From Rhizobium sp. NRK18 (GTDB lineage Bacteria > Pseudomonadota > Alphaproteobacteria > Rhizobiales > Rhizobiaceae): a stretch of DNA of 64,000 nt. The DNA lies in assembly GCF_024385575.1 (NCBI RefSeq), contig NZ_JANFMV010000001.1, positions 1,083,681-1,147,680 of the forward strand, written 5' to 3'. Positions 51,883 through 63,527 of this stretch are shown one piece after another. A program made the translations under genes and the position numbers. Numbering within the stretch: the stretch's first letter is position 1; every line of letters begins with the position of its first letter. The notes below the pieces were generated by a model. That model saw only the letters and a program-made list of their open reading frames with translations, made no database searches and was not told the DNA's origin.

Positions 51883-53520
51883 TCAGATATCCCGAACAGC
51901 TCTCGCGGAGGTCTGGAGGCTTTTGAACGCGTCGTAGCGCCTGGCGTGGAGGTCTTGAAACCGTGTGTCTGGTTGAAAGGTCGCCTCTGCGGCGGACATC
52001 CGCTGCATCGCCGTTTGCAGGCTATCGACGCTGCCGGAGGCCATCGCGCCGAGCATGGCGGACCCCAGAAGCACCGGCTCGCTGGTCGCGGGCGCGATGA
52101 CCGGCAGCCCGCACGCGTCGGCGAGCAAGTGCCGGATCAGCGGATGCTGACCCGCACCGCCGCTGATAACCACGTTCTCTGTCGTAATGCCTGCCTCGGC
52201 CTGCGCGTCGACGATCTGGCGCAGACCGTAGCCGATCCCGCAGATGCCGGCGACGTAAAGCGCCACGAGGCTGTCGATGTCGCGGTCCATGCCGAGGCCG
52301 GCGATCAGGCCGCGGGCATGCGGGTCGGCGAAGGGGGCGCGGTTGCCGAAAAACTCCGGCACGACATGCAGACCGCGCGCGAGCTGGACGGCTGCGGAGG
52401 CGGATCCCGACTTTTCGATTGCCATGTCGGCGAGGTAGGCCGGCAGTGATTGACCGGCGGATTGCGCGCGGCTTGCGGCCTCCGATGAGGAGGGATGCAG
52501 GGCCAGCAGATGATCGATTGCGGCGCCGGCCGCGCTCTGGCCGCCTTCGCTCAACCACATGCCCGGCACCATGGCGGAATAATAGGGTCCCCAGACGCCG
52601 GGAACGAAGACCGGCGCCTCCGTGGTCGTCATGGTGCACGACGAGGTGCCGAAGACGTAACCGAGATTGCTCGCCGCCCCCTTGCCGATGCCGACCGTGC
52701 CCAGTCCGCCGGCATGGGCGTCGATCAGTCCTGCACCCACGGCAATGCCGGCCGGCAGGCCGAAATCCCTGGCAGCTTCCGCCGTCAGGCCCGACCCAAG
52801 CGCAGTGCCCGGCTCGACAATCGTCTGGCCAATGCGGGCGAAGTTCTCTTCACTGAGGTCGCCGAGGCCGATCTTTTCGAAATAGTCGGCAGACCAGCGG
52901 TTTTCATGGGCGAGATAGGTCCATTTGCAGGTGACGGTACAGGTCGAACGGGCGAGATCACCGGTCGCCTTCCAGGTCAGGAAATCGGCGAGATCGAAGA
53001 ACTGCCAGGCGCGATCGAAGATCTCCGACCGGTTTTCCTTCAGCCACAGCAGCTTCGGGGTCTCCATTTCCGGCGATATCCGGCCGCCGACATAGTCGAG
53101 CACTGGATGACCGAGCGCATTGATCCGCTCCGCCTGACTGATCGCGCGATGATCCATCCAGACGATAATGTCCCTGTCGGGATCCTCCGAGGATCCGACG
53201 GGGAGGGGCGCGCCGCCGTCTCCGAGCACCACCAGCGAACAGGTGGCGTCGAAGCCGATGCCGATCGCCGACGATGCGGCGCGGCCGCACCCGGCGACTG
53301 CCTCGCGAACGGCTGCCGATACCGCCGACCAGATGTCGCGGCTCGATTGCTCGGCTATGCCGCCGGCGTCCCGGTAGAGGGCGATGTCGCGCTTGGCGAC
53401 GGCGAGCAGCTTGCCCGAAAGATCGAAAACGCCGGCGCGGGCACTGCCCGTGCCGACGTCTACGCCGATCAGAAACCGGTCGTCGCTATTTTCGTCCGTG
53501 CTCGCCATCCGCTCGTTCAT
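51883..53520 (-). CDS. FGGY-family carbohydrate kinase (pentulokinase-like)
   Basis: A 545-residue sugar kinase. N-terminal phosphate loop GVDVGTGSARAGVFD near 19-33, the substrate region DATCSLVVL and C-terminal ATP motif ISGGAGQHPLIRHLLAD. Length and pattern match the ribulokinase-like FGGY group; D-ribulose, L-ribulose or a related ketose are candidates. Its ATG shares four bases with the PfkB kinase stop. Last gene of sugar operon 2. Confidence 0.87.
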   Translation of the reverse strand: MNERMASTDENSDDRFLIGVDVGTGSARAGVFDLSGKLLAVAKRDIALYRDAGGIAEQSSRDIWSAVSAAVREAVAGCGRAASSAIGIGFDATCSLVVLGDGGAPLPVGSSEDPDRDIIVWMDHRAISQAERINALGHPVLDYVGGRISPEMETPKLLWLKENRSEIFDRAWQFFDLADFLTWKATGDLARSTCTVTCKWTYLAHENRWSADYFEKIGLGDLSEENFARIGQTIVEPGTALGSGLTAEAARDFGLPAGIAVGAGLIDAHAGGLGTVGIGKGAASNLGYVFGTSSCTMTTTEAPVFVPGVWGPYYSAMVPGMWLSEGGQSAAGAAIDHLLALHPSSSEAASRAQSAGQSLPAYLADMAIEKSGSASAAVQLARGLHVVPEFFGNRAPFADPHARGLIAGLGMDRDIDSLVALYVAGICGIGYGLRQIVDAQAEAGITTENVVISGGAGQHPLIRHLLADACGLPVIAPATSEPVLLGSAMLGAMASGSVDSLQTAMQRMSAAEATFQPDTRFQDLHARRYDAFKSLQTSARAVRDI

Positions 53521-54446
53521 GCGGAGGCCAGCAGCGCTTCGATTTCGCTGCGTTCGGGCATGGCCGGGGCCGTTCCGGGGCGGGTGACGGCAATGCCAGC
53601 GGTTGCCGCGCCGAAGCGCACCGCATCGATTGCGGCCCGGCCTTCGGCAATCGCCGTCGCAAAACCGCCGAGGAAAGCGTCTCCGGCGCCGGTCGTGTCG
53701 ACGACTTTGCCGACAGAAAATGCGGGTACGAATTCGCTGTGGCCGGCCGTGTGGTAGAGCGCACCGCGGCCGCCGAGCGTGATGACGACGCCCTTGGCGC
53801 CGCGCTTCAGCAATGTATCCGCCGCCTTGACCGCCTGCTCGTCGGTGTCGACGTCGTGGCCGACAATGCCGGCCGCTTCCACCTCGTTCGGGACGATGAA
53901 GTCGCAGAGCGGGTAGATGCCATCCGGCAGGGCCTGGGCGGGTGCCGGGTTGAAGATCGTCGTTACACCGGCCTTCTTTGCGATCGTCAGACCATGGATG
54001 GCGGCTTCGATCGGCTGCTCGAGCTGGGTCATGAAGATCGCGGCGCCTTCGATCTCGGCGCGATTGGCGTCGACGTCTTCCTTGCCGATCATGCCGGCGG
54101 CACCCGGTGCGACGATGATGGCGTTGTCGCCATTGTCCTCGTTGACGAAGATGAAGGCGGCGCCGGTCGATACGCCGTCCATGCGCATGACATTGGCTTT
54201 CACGCCGGCCGCGTCATAGGCAGCGAGCGCCATGTCGCCGAAGGGGTCGTTGCCGACGCGCGAAATGAAGGTGACCTTGCCACCGGCCTTGGCTGCGGCG
54301 ATCGCCTGGTTGGAACCCTTGCCGCCGGGGCCGAGCGAGAAACCCGACCCGATCAGGGTTTCGGCGATCTGCGGCATGCGCTTGGCCTTGTAGGCGGTGT
54401 CGGCAGCGAAGATGCCGAGGATGACGATTGATTTTCTGTCGCTCAT
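53517..54446 (-). CDS. rbsK: PfkB-family kinase, ribokinase-like
   Basis: A 309-residue ribokinase-fold protein. GPGGKGSNQAIAAAKAG binds the sugar, and DTTGAGDAFLGGF holds the catalytic base Asp near 255. It should phosphorylate a free pentose such as ribose. It overlaps both neighbours by four bases. The assignment to ribokinase is by similarity and by the RbsD-like gene before it. Confidence 0.8.
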   Translation of the reverse strand: MSDRKSIVILGIFAADTAYKAKRMPQIAETLIGSGFSLGPGGKGSNQAIAAAKAGGKVTFISRVGNDPFGDMALAAYDAAGVKANVMRMDGVSTGAAFIFVNEDNGDNAIIVAPGAAGMIGKEDVDANRAEIEGAAIFMTQLEQPIEAAIHGLTIAKKAGVTTIFNPAPAQALPDGIYPLCDFIVPNEVEAAGIVGHDVDTDEQAVKAADTLLKRGAKGVVITLGGRGALYHTAGHSEFVPAFSVGKVVDTTGAGDAFLGGFATAIAEGRAAIDAVRFGAATAGIAVTRPGTAPAMPERSEIEALLASA

Positions 54447-54904
54447 CGCACCACGTCCTCGGCCGGAATGACGCCCTTGGTGAGGATGAAGCAGCCGTAG
54501 AAGCGCATCTCTCCGGTGGCGATGACGCAGTAGGCCTTGCGAGCGATATCGTAGAAGGCCATCCGCTCAATCGGGTACATCGGCGCTGGCTTGCCTTCGA
54601 CGCGATCGACGATCGCCTGGACTTCCGCCTGGACGCCCGGGATTTCGTCAGGCTTGCCGATCACTTCCATGCGGCCGACGGACGGCTGCAGCGGCGTGTC
54701 GAGCGGCAGGACGGACAGGATGGCGTCGATCGCCTGTGGTGCCGGGATGTTCTCCATGGTCAGGAGCTTGCCGAGCCGCGTCTTATGCGCGACGGAATCG
54801 GACGGGAAATTGGTGTCCGACACGACCAGATAATCGCCGTGGCCCATGTTGCTCAGCGCCTGGAGAATGTCGCCGTTGAGTTCCGCCCTTATACCTTTGA
54901 GCAT
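54443..54904 (-). CDS. RbsD/FucU-family sugar mutarotase/pyranase
   Basis: A 153-residue RbsD/FucU protein. MGHGDYLVVSDTNFPS holds the His and Asp active-site pair; the C-terminal EMRFYGCFILTKGVI is also family-typical. It interconverts the pyranose, furanose or anomeric forms so that the kinases get their form. Sequence leans to FucU by length. Start 54904 has a GAAG-rich ribosome site. Confidence 0.85.
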   Translation of the reverse strand: MLKGIRAELNGDILQALSNMGHGDYLVVSDTNFPSDSVAHKTRLGKLLTMENIPAPQAIDAILSVLPLDTPLQPSVGRMEVIGKPDEIPGVQAEVQAIVDRVEGKPAPMYPIERMAFYDIARKAYCVIATGEMRFYGCFILTKGVIPAEDVVR

Positions 54905-54955
54905 GGTTTCTTCCCTTCTTGTGGCCGCCGTTCCGGCGTTGTCTGCAATTGCGTT

Positions 54956-55954
54956 TCAGGTGTGATTGTGGGCGGGCGGTCCGGTCGAGCCGCGCACCAC
55001 GAGCGTTGCGCTCATCGCTTCGTCGCCAGGGTCCGGCTTTGCCTCGAAAAGCAGTTCGACGGCACGCCTTGCCAGTTCGTCCGTCGGCTGATGCACTGTG
55101 GTCAGCCGCGGCACGACGAGATTGGCGAGGTGAATGTCGTCGAAGCCGGTGACGGAAAGTTCGCGCGGGATGTCGATGCCGAGGTCGCGGGCGGCGCGCA
55201 GGGCACCGATCGCCTGCTGGTCGCTGGCCGCGGCAATGGCGGTCGGTCGCTGCCCTGTGGGCCGTGAGAGCAGCATTCGGGCGACGGCCTCGCCGGATTC
55301 GTAATCGAACTTTCCGTAGAAGATCTCGAGATCGACCGTGTCGCCCAACGCCTTGATCCGTTTGACGAAGCCGTCGCGGCGCGCGCGGCCGGCTTCCGTA
55401 TCCACGGGGCCGGAGATATAGGCAATCCGCCGGTGGCCGAGTTCGAAAAGATGATCGGCGACGAGGGCTGCGGCCTGCGCGTGATTGGTCGACACCAGCG
55501 GGTAGCTACCGAAGCGGCGGTCGAGCGAGATGATCGGCACGCTCGATTTCAGGCGGACGGCGGGGCTGTCGCTGGCAGCGACCACGATGATGCCCCGCAC
55601 GGAACGATCCAGGAAGGCGAGCATGTGGCTGCGCTCGGCGGCATGATCATTGTGGGAGCTGCCGAGCATCAGAGAGTGCTTGTGCTCGGAGGCGGCGATC
55701 TCTGCGCTTGCGGCCATTTGCCCGAAGAACGGGTTGGTGATGTCGGGGACGATCAGGCCGATGACGTCCGTCTTGCTGGTGCGCAGCGCCCTTGCCATGA
55801 CATTTGGCCGGTAGCCGAGCGTCGAAATGGCGTCATTGACCTTGTCGCGCAGCGCCTGTTTGACGGCGGCCTCGCCGGCGAGCACCCGCGAGACCGTACC
55901 CACGGAGACGCCAGCCTCGACGGCGACATCCTTGACTGTGGGTATCTTGTCCAT
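54956..55954 (-). CDS. LacI-family regulator of sugar operon 2
   Basis: A 332-residue LacI/GalR repressor. DNA-binding region PTVKDVAVEAGVSVGTVSRVLAG with hinge RPNVMARALRT, then the effector domain with SDQQAIGALRAARDLG. It sits in the operon 15 bases after the MalG-type permease. Two identical ATGAAACGTTTCAT operators before the operon are its likely sites. Confidence 0.9.
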   Translation of the reverse strand: MDKIPTVKDVAVEAGVSVGTVSRVLAGEAAVKQALRDKVNDAISTLGYRPNVMARALRTSKTDVIGLIVPDITNPFFGQMAASAEIAASEHKHSLMLGSSHNDHAAERSHMLAFLDRSVRGIIVVAASDSPAVRLKSSVPIISLDRRFGSYPLVSTNHAQAAALVADHLFELGHRRIAYISGPVDTEAGRARRDGFVKRIKALGDTVDLEIFYGKFDYESGEAVARMLLSRPTGQRPTAIAAASDQQAIGALRAARDLGIDIPRELSVTGFDDIHLANLVVPRLTTVHQPTDELARRAVELLFEAKPDPGDEAMSATLVVRGSTGPPAHNHT

Positions 55955-55969
55955 CTCGATAGACCGCTG

Positions 55970-56881
55970 CTATTTCACCGCGCCGGCGGTCATGCCGGCG
56001 ATGATGTGTTTTTCCAGCAGGACGCCGACGAATACAAGAGGCAGGATGCCGGCCGTCGACAGCGCTGCCATCGACCACCAGTTGATGCCCTGGCTGCCGG
56101 TCTGGCTGGCGATCATCACGGGCAGCGTGTTGGTATTGGTCGAGGTCAGCAGCGCGGCGAAGAAATACTCGTTCCAGCACAGGATCAGCGCCAGGATGAA
56201 GGCGGCGACCATGCCCGGCGCCACCAGCGGCACGATGATGCGCAGGAAGGCGCCCCAGATCGACAGACCGTCGACGAGGGCGGCTTCCTCGAGTTCCACC
56301 GGCACCGTGGCGAACTGGTCGCGCATGATCCAGATGACGATCGGCAGCACCATCAGGGTGTAGATGGCGATCATCCCGGCATAGGTGTCGAGCAGCGCCA
56401 GTTCCTTGTAGAGAACGAGAAAGGGCAGGGCCAGCACGACGGGCGGCATGATCAGCTGCGACAGGAAGAAGAAGGAAATGTCCGAATTGCGCATGTAGCC
56501 GAACTTGTAGGAGAAGCGGCTGAGGCCGTAGGCGGCGAGCGATCCGAGGACGACGGCGAGGGCCGACGACGTTCCCGAAATGATGATGCTGTTCCAGAGC
56601 CGGCGCATGAACTCCTCGCGCACCGTGGAGGTCGCGAAGATCGTATCGGGCGAAAGCCCGAGCGAGCGCCAGCCGAGCCAGTTCGGATGGAAGTTCAGCC
56701 ATGGCACGAGATTGCCGCGCATGACGTCGGCGGCCGTCTTGAAAGAGGTCGTGACGGTCCAGAACAGCGGAAAGATGCAGATGATCGCCCAAAGGGTCAG
56801 AAGACCGTAGACGACAAAGCGCATGCCCCACCAGCGCAGGCGCTGGCCGCGGTCGAATTTGTCGAGATCGATCGAAGCCAT
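55970..56881 (-). CDS. Sugar ABC transporter permease (MalG type), operon 2
   Basis: A 303-residue permease with six hydrophobic segments and EAA loop VELEEAALVDGLSIWGAFLRIIVPL region. Start 56881 shares one base with the MalF-type stop; a longer frame within the partner is rejected. Forms the channel with that partner. Confidence 0.9.
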   Translation of the reverse strand: MASIDLDKFDRGQRLRWWGMRFVVYGLLTLWAIICIFPLFWTVTTSFKTAADVMRGNLVPWLNFHPNWLGWRSLGLSPDTIFATSTVREEFMRRLWNSIIISGTSSALAVVLGSLAAYGLSRFSYKFGYMRNSDISFFFLSQLIMPPVVLALPFLVLYKELALLDTYAGMIAIYTLMVLPIVIWIMRDQFATVPVELEEAALVDGLSIWGAFLRIIVPLVAPGMVAAFILALILCWNEYFFAALLTSTNTNTLPVMIASQTGSQGINWWSMAALSTAGILPLVFVGVLLEKHIIAGMTAGAVK

Positions 56882-57999
56882 CAGAGCCTCCCTGTCATGC
56901 GGCGGACAATACGGTCCGAAATCTTCATCAGCCCCGTCATGCCGATGACGATGATCACCAGATAGACGAGTGCGAGCAACGTGCCGTAGCCGACATTCGA
57001 TCTGTCGCGGTATTCGCGGTAGATGAAGCTGGTCACGGAATCGGTGGCGCCGCCCGGACCGCCGGAGGTGACGGTGATGATGATGTCGGCGAGCTTCAGC
57101 TTGAAGATGATGCGGATCATCACGGCGGTCACCGAGACCGGCAGCATCAGCGGGAAGATGACCTGCCAGAAGCGCTGCCACTTCGTCGCGCCGTCGACCT
57201 CGGCAGCCTCGAGGACCTCACGCGGCAGGGCCTGCAGGCCGGCGAGCAGCATGATCATCATGAAGGGAATGAAGGTCCAGGCGTCCATGATCATGATGGA
57301 GAGCCGGGCCGTCAGCGGATCGCCGAAAAAGGAGGGGTTTTCCCAGCCGAGCCAGCGGGCGAAGCGTGCGATCGGGCCGAAGCGCGGCTCCAGCATCGAC
57401 TTGCCGACCATCCAGCTGATGGCGACCGGCGACAGCATCAACGGCACGAGGAAGGTGACGCGCCAGAACTTGCGGGCGACGATCTCCTGGTTCAGCAGAA
57501 GCGCGAGGCCGAAGGCGATCGCGTATTCGATGGCGATCGCCAGACAGTAATAGACCATGTTCAGGAGCGCATTGGCATAGAACGGGTCGGCGATCATCTG
57601 GCGGAGGTTGTCGAGCCCGTTGAACTGGCGGCCCGTCAGCGAGGCGAGGTTCCAGTTGGAAAATCCGACCCAGAGGGCAAACAGAAGCGGGAACACCACC
57701 ATCGAGACGACGAAGAGGGCGGCAGGCAGCACGAACAGCGCCTTCTTGCCGGATTCGCCGTAGATGACCACGCGGGTCACGCACAGAACGAAGGCCCAGA
57801 TGAAATAGGCGTAGAGCACCGGCCGCCAGTTGTCGAAGCCGAACCCGGTCCAGCCGAGGTCCTGGGACGCTTGCAGAATAAAGGAGGCAATCAGCCAGAG
57901 GGCGCTCAGCCAGAGAGCCGCATGGCCCCAGAAGCGCCGGCTCCTGGAAATGGATCCGGTTTCGACCGTGTGCAGCAGATCGCCTTCGGTTGTCGACAT
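56881..57999 (-). CDS. Sugar ABC transporter permease (MalF type), operon 2
   Basis: A 372-residue permease, longer than usual: two extra N-terminal hydrophobic segments (about 27-43 and 62-80) precede the six core ones. EAA loop is seen as EVLEAAEVDGATKWQRFWQVIFPL region. Partner of the MalG-type protein. It begins 72 bases after the binding-protein gene, across a strong hairpin. Confidence 0.9.
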   Translation of the reverse strand: MSTTEGDLLHTVETGSISRSRRFWGHAALWLSALWLIASFILQASQDLGWTGFGFDNWRPVLYAYFIWAFVLCVTRVVIYGESGKKALFVLPAALFVVSMVVFPLLFALWVGFSNWNLASLTGRQFNGLDNLRQMIADPFYANALLNMVYYCLAIAIEYAIAFGLALLLNQEIVARKFWRVTFLVPLMLSPVAISWMVGKSMLEPRFGPIARFARWLGWENPSFFGDPLTARLSIMIMDAWTFIPFMMIMLLAGLQALPREVLEAAEVDGATKWQRFWQVIFPLMLPVSVTAVMIRIIFKLKLADIIITVTSGGPGGATDSVTSFIYREYRDRSNVGYGTLLALVYLVIIVIGMTGLMKISDRIVRRMTGRL

Positions 58000-58026
58000 G
58001 ATATTCCTCGTCCGGGCCGTTTTGAA

Positions 58027-58055
58027 CGCCGGCGGAACGCGTGGTTCCGCCGGCG
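58027..58055 (-). repeat. Strong hairpin between binding-protein and permease genes, operon 2
   Basis: CGCCGGCGGAAC at 58027-58038 and GTTCCGCCGGCG at 58044-58055 pair perfectly over 12 bases with a five-base loop. No T run follows on the transcript, so it is more likely an mRNA-protecting or attenuating stem that favours binding-protein production. Confidence 0.7.
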
Positions 58056-58071
58056 CGATCGGTTCAGGAGA

Positions 58072-59712
58072 TCAGAGCCCGAGGCTCGCGCGATACAGCT
58101 TCAGCTGGCTTTCGCGGCCGATCTGATCGGTGATCTTCTCCCAGGCAGCGGCAATCGCGTCCGCGGTCTCCTGTGCGGACTTGTACTGTCCGGCAAAGCC
58201 CTTCGCCAGTTCGTCTTCCGCAACGGAATAGTACTGGAAGATACCGGGGATGCGCGGTTCGATGGCAGCGTTCGGGTGGTTGTAGCTGTCGGCGTTCGAA
58301 CCGAGGAAGTCCTCGATGTAGGCGCGGTCGTAGCCTGCCTTTTCCCATTCGTCATACTTGAAGTGCGACTGACGGTAGGGCTGGAAACCGGACGGATAGG
58401 CCGACGTCCAGAGCGACAGGTCCTTGCCGCCGAGATGGGCGGCTGCGGACCAGGCGGCCTTGCGCTTCTTCTCGTCGCCCGAGACGCGGTTGGTGACGTA
58501 GATGCCCCAGCCGAGATAGGCCATGTTCGGGGCTTCGTTGTACTTTTCTTCCCAGGCGCCGGTCTTGCGGTTGTAGACCTTGTCCGAGCCGCGGTTGATG
58601 CCGAAGCCGACCACATCGCCGACGACCGAGGTGTCGGAGGTGCGGGCGGCCGCGCCCACGTCGCCCCACCAGGTGAGCATGGAGCCCGTGCCGGCGAGGA
58701 ACTGCGAGAATGCGGTGGTGCCGGGGTCGGCATTGATCTGGTCCGCCGGATAGGCGTTGGCCGCGATCAGGTCCATCACGTCCTGGATCGCCTGAACCCA
58801 ACCCGGATTGTTGACGAGAGGCTTCATGGTGTCCGGATCGAACAGCCATGCGGCGTCGCCCGGATATTTCACATACGGCGTTGCGCGGTCTTCGAGGAAG
58901 TAGAAGCCGAAACCGCCCCAGCCCTTGAGCGGATCAAGGAAGCCGTAGGTCGGAAGGCCGGTGAGTGGGTCGGTCTTGCCGATGACGGCCTTCGACACTT
59001 CGTTGATTTCCTGCCAGGTCTTCGGCGGTTCGGCCTTGCCGCTGACGGAGCCTTCGCCGAAATAGTCCTTGCGGTAGGCGAAGGTGTGGCAGTCGCCGTC
59101 GATCGTGACGCGATATGTCTTGCCGTCCCAGGTGCCGACCGGAGGCTTCAGGTAGTCCACGAGGTCGTCGGATTCGATCTGCTTGCCGACCCAGTCGGGC
59201 ATCTCGTCGAGAAGACCACGACCGGCGGTGTCGCCCTCGAAGGGTGCGCCCATTTCGATGATGTCGAAGTCGACGGTGCCGGTGGCGATCGACTGCTGCA
59301 GGCGGGCGTTGTAGTCGGCCTGCGCCAGGTCGATCCAGTTGATCTTGGCGCCGGTATAGGCTTCCCAGGATTTCAGGAAGCCGCGGAACAGGAAGTTGTG
59401 CTGGTTCTGGTTGTTGAGACCCATGAAGGTCAGTTCAACGCCGGCAAATTCGCCTTCCTTGACATTTGCCTTGGTCGGGCCAAGGCAGAGTTCGCCGACC
59501 TTCTGGTAGTCCGCGTCCGTCGGCGACCCCTTGCCGACGCCGGGGATCTGCAGGATCTGCGCGCGGATGTCGTCTTCGGCAAATGCCATTCCCGGCAGGC
59601 CGCTCATCGCACCCGAAACGCCCAGCAGGGCCGCAGCACTTGCCGTGCCGCGCAATATGTCGCGGCGGCTGGCATGACGGCGCATCAATGCATCGTAAAT
59701 CTCGACTTTCAT
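58072..59712 (-). CDS. Tat-exported sugar-binding protein, operon 2
   Basis: A 546-residue extracellular solute-binding protein, large for its class. The leader has SRRDILRG (twin Arg near 16-17), a hydrophobic alanine-rich core and likely cleavage after MAFA at about 45, pointing to Tat export of a folded protein. The mature part fits the CUT1 class, in keeping with MalFG-type permeases. It is the first gene of the operon; the LacI operators lie 107-207 bases upstream. Confidence 0.88.
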   Translation of the reverse strand: MKVEIYDALMRRHASRRDILRGTASAAALLGVSGAMSGLPGMAFAEDDIRAQILQIPGVGKGSPTDADYQKVGELCLGPTKANVKEGEFAGVELTFMGLNNQNQHNFLFRGFLKSWEAYTGAKINWIDLAQADYNARLQQSIATGTVDFDIIEMGAPFEGDTAGRGLLDEMPDWVGKQIESDDLVDYLKPPVGTWDGKTYRVTIDGDCHTFAYRKDYFGEGSVSGKAEPPKTWQEINEVSKAVIGKTDPLTGLPTYGFLDPLKGWGGFGFYFLEDRATPYVKYPGDAAWLFDPDTMKPLVNNPGWVQAIQDVMDLIAANAYPADQINADPGTTAFSQFLAGTGSMLTWWGDVGAAARTSDTSVVGDVVGFGINRGSDKVYNRKTGAWEEKYNEAPNMAYLGWGIYVTNRVSGDEKKRKAAWSAAAHLGGKDLSLWTSAYPSGFQPYRQSHFKYDEWEKAGYDRAYIEDFLGSNADSYNHPNAAIEPRIPGIFQYYSVAEDELAKGFAGQYKSAQETADAIAAAWEKITDQIGRESQLKLYRASLGL

Positions 59713-59819
59713 GTGGTCTCCTCCACGTTTCTCTGATGTGCTGCCCGCAGGCTTGGAGGCGGCAAAGCCGTTCCGATTTTTGCGCTGGTCTCGGGCAGAA
59801 CTATCTGGTAAGCAAGAAA

Positions 59820-59833
59820 ATGAAACGTTTCAT
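59820..59833. promoter_or_regulatory. LacI operator A of sugar operon 2
   Basis: ATGAAACGTTTCAT is a perfect 14-base palindrome with the CG centre typical of LacI-family sites, 107 bases upstream of the binding-protein ATG. Confidence 0.8.
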
Positions 59834-59905
59834 ATCTTGCGTGAAACCGCTCCTCTCGGTCTCGGCATCGAGCATTAGACGGGAGCCGGAAAAAGTCAAC
59901 AGAAA

Positions 59906-59919
59906 ATGAAACGTTTCAT
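59906..59919. promoter_or_regulatory. LacI operator B of sugar operon 2
   Basis: A second exact copy of ATGAAACGTTTCAT, centred 86 bases from operator A and 142 bases upstream of the ATPase ATG. The pair lies between divergent transcription units and could support looping. Confidence 0.8.
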
Positions 59920-60060
59920 GGAGGAGGTTGTCGCCAATTTTTCGCAAGCGGTTCAGGGCGCGTTTTGCCCGGTTTCCGCGTGGAAAATCTGCGGCTTTTG
60001 AAAGGAAGCCTCGGGTTCCGGTTCCGTGAGGACGGTCCGGCGCGAGGCGATGGGAGCGAG

Positions 60061-61134
<1,074 letters not shown>

Positions 61135-61163
61135 CAGGAGGCGGGCGATAGCGAGGCGCAGCC

Positions 61164-61197
61164 GCTCGGCGCCCGCTTTGTCATGCGCCGAGCTTTT
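61164..61197 (+). terminator. Rho-independent terminator of the ATPase gene
   Basis: GCTCGGCGC at 61164-61172 pairs perfectly with GCGCCGAGC at 61185-61193 around a 12-base loop and is followed by TTTT. It lies 30 bases after the ATPase stop and overlaps the last codons of the convergent araC gene. Confidence 0.75.
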
Positions 61198-62068
61198 GAC
61201 GCTCCGCAAGGCGCCATGCGCGCGGTGACACGCCGGTGTGGCGGACGAAGAAGCGCGAGAAATAGGCGGGATCGGAAAAGCCAAGGCTGAAGCTGATTTC
61301 CTGCACGCTGGTGCGAGTGAAGACCAGCTGGCGGCGGGCTGCCGCGAGCAGCTTTCCGGCGATGGCTTCCTGGACGCTCTTGCCGGTTGCCGCGCGCAGG
61401 ACCCGGTTCAGATGGGTTGGCGAGATGTTCAGCGCTTGCGCATAAAAGGCTGCCGGGCGGTGGTCGAGATAGTGCTGCTGGAGTAGGGCATTGAACACCT
61501 CCAGGCGCCGTTCATTGACGGCCTCGTCTCTCGTTCCGTCGTCGGACCGCGTCTGATCAATGCGTTCGGTCAGCATCAGCACCGTCATCAGGTGGCTGTC
61601 GAGCAGCGCGGTGCGGTGGCCATGACGGGCCTCCCATTCGACGGCCATGCGTCTGAGGGTCTCGGCGACATAGTGGCCGTCATCATTGTCGCCCAGATAG
61701 GTGAGATGCGGCTTGGCAAGCCAGCTTCCAAGCCTGCTTCGCCCGCCCGGCGCTGCCGGCAGGTGTGAGGCGAGAATTGTGAAGACGAAACCGTCGACAT
61801 CACTCGAAAAGCGAAAGCCGTGCTTTGCCGTTGGCGGCACGGTGATGATGGTCGGCGGGGCGAATACCTGCGTCCGTTCGCCGAACACGGCATCGCCGGA
61901 GCCGTCCGCGATGTACAGGATCTGAAAGAAATTCTCGTGGCGGTGCAGGGCGATTTCCCAGTGATGAAGCCGGCTGCGGGCGGGTATGGTTTCGCAATGC
62001 ATCCAGAAATCGGGCCTATCGCCGATTTCTTCGCCGTATAGATCATATGTCGGGACAGGTTGGCGCAT
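61181..62068 (-). CDS. pobR: AraC-family regulator of pobA (PobR type)
   Basis: A 295-residue AraC/XylS regulator. An N-terminal cupin-like effector domain (HWEIALHRHENFFQILYI) is followed by two helix-turn-helix units from about 195 (FYAQALNISPTHLNRVLRAATGKSV; VQEISFSLGFSDPAYFSRFFVRHTGVSPRAWR region). It is divergent from pobA with 160 bases between, the arrangement of AraC-type PobR in rhizobia and pseudomonads. It should activate pobA with 4-hydroxybenzoate. Confidence 0.85.
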   Translation of the reverse strand: MRQPVPTYDLYGEEIGDRPDFWMHCETIPARSRLHHWEIALHRHENFFQILYIADGSGDAVFGERTQVFAPPTIITVPPTAKHGFRFSSDVDGFVFTILASHLPAAPGGRSRLGSWLAKPHLTYLGDNDDGHYVAETLRRMAVEWEARHGHRTALLDSHLMTVLMLTERIDQTRSDDGTRDEAVNERRLEVFNALLQQHYLDHRPAAFYAQALNISPTHLNRVLRAATGKSVQEAIAGKLLAAARRQLVFTRTSVQEISFSLGFSDPAYFSRFFVRHTGVSPRAWRLAERQKLGA

Positions 62069-62171
62069 GGCTGTTTCCTGAGGCTATGTGTTCGATTTGT
62101 GCAATTTCTTGGCGGAAATGTCCATTGAGATCGAACCTGTCAAAACGCAAGTTTCTCCTGCAATCGAATGA

Positions 62172-63401
<1,230 letters not shown>

Positions 63402-63466
63402 CATTGCAATTCCGGCTTCTCGTTTTGACGCAAACGGTGAGCAGTTCCTGATTTTGTCATGCTTGC

Positions 63467-63508
63467 ATATTGTTCATTGACATAACAATATTTTTTCATA
63501 ACAAATAT
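63467..63508. promoter_or_regulatory. Promoter/operator cluster before the right-edge SDR
   Basis: ATATTGTT (63467-63474) and AACAATAT (63484-63491) form an 8+8 inverted repeat with a nine-base spacer that overlaps a perfect TTGACA at 63477-63482. A second CATAACAAATAT (63497-63508) repeats CATAACAATAT (63481-63491) with a 16-base period. A regulator of unknown identity probably binds here. Confidence 0.55.
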
Positions 63509-63527
63509 GGACAGGGAGGAATTGTCG

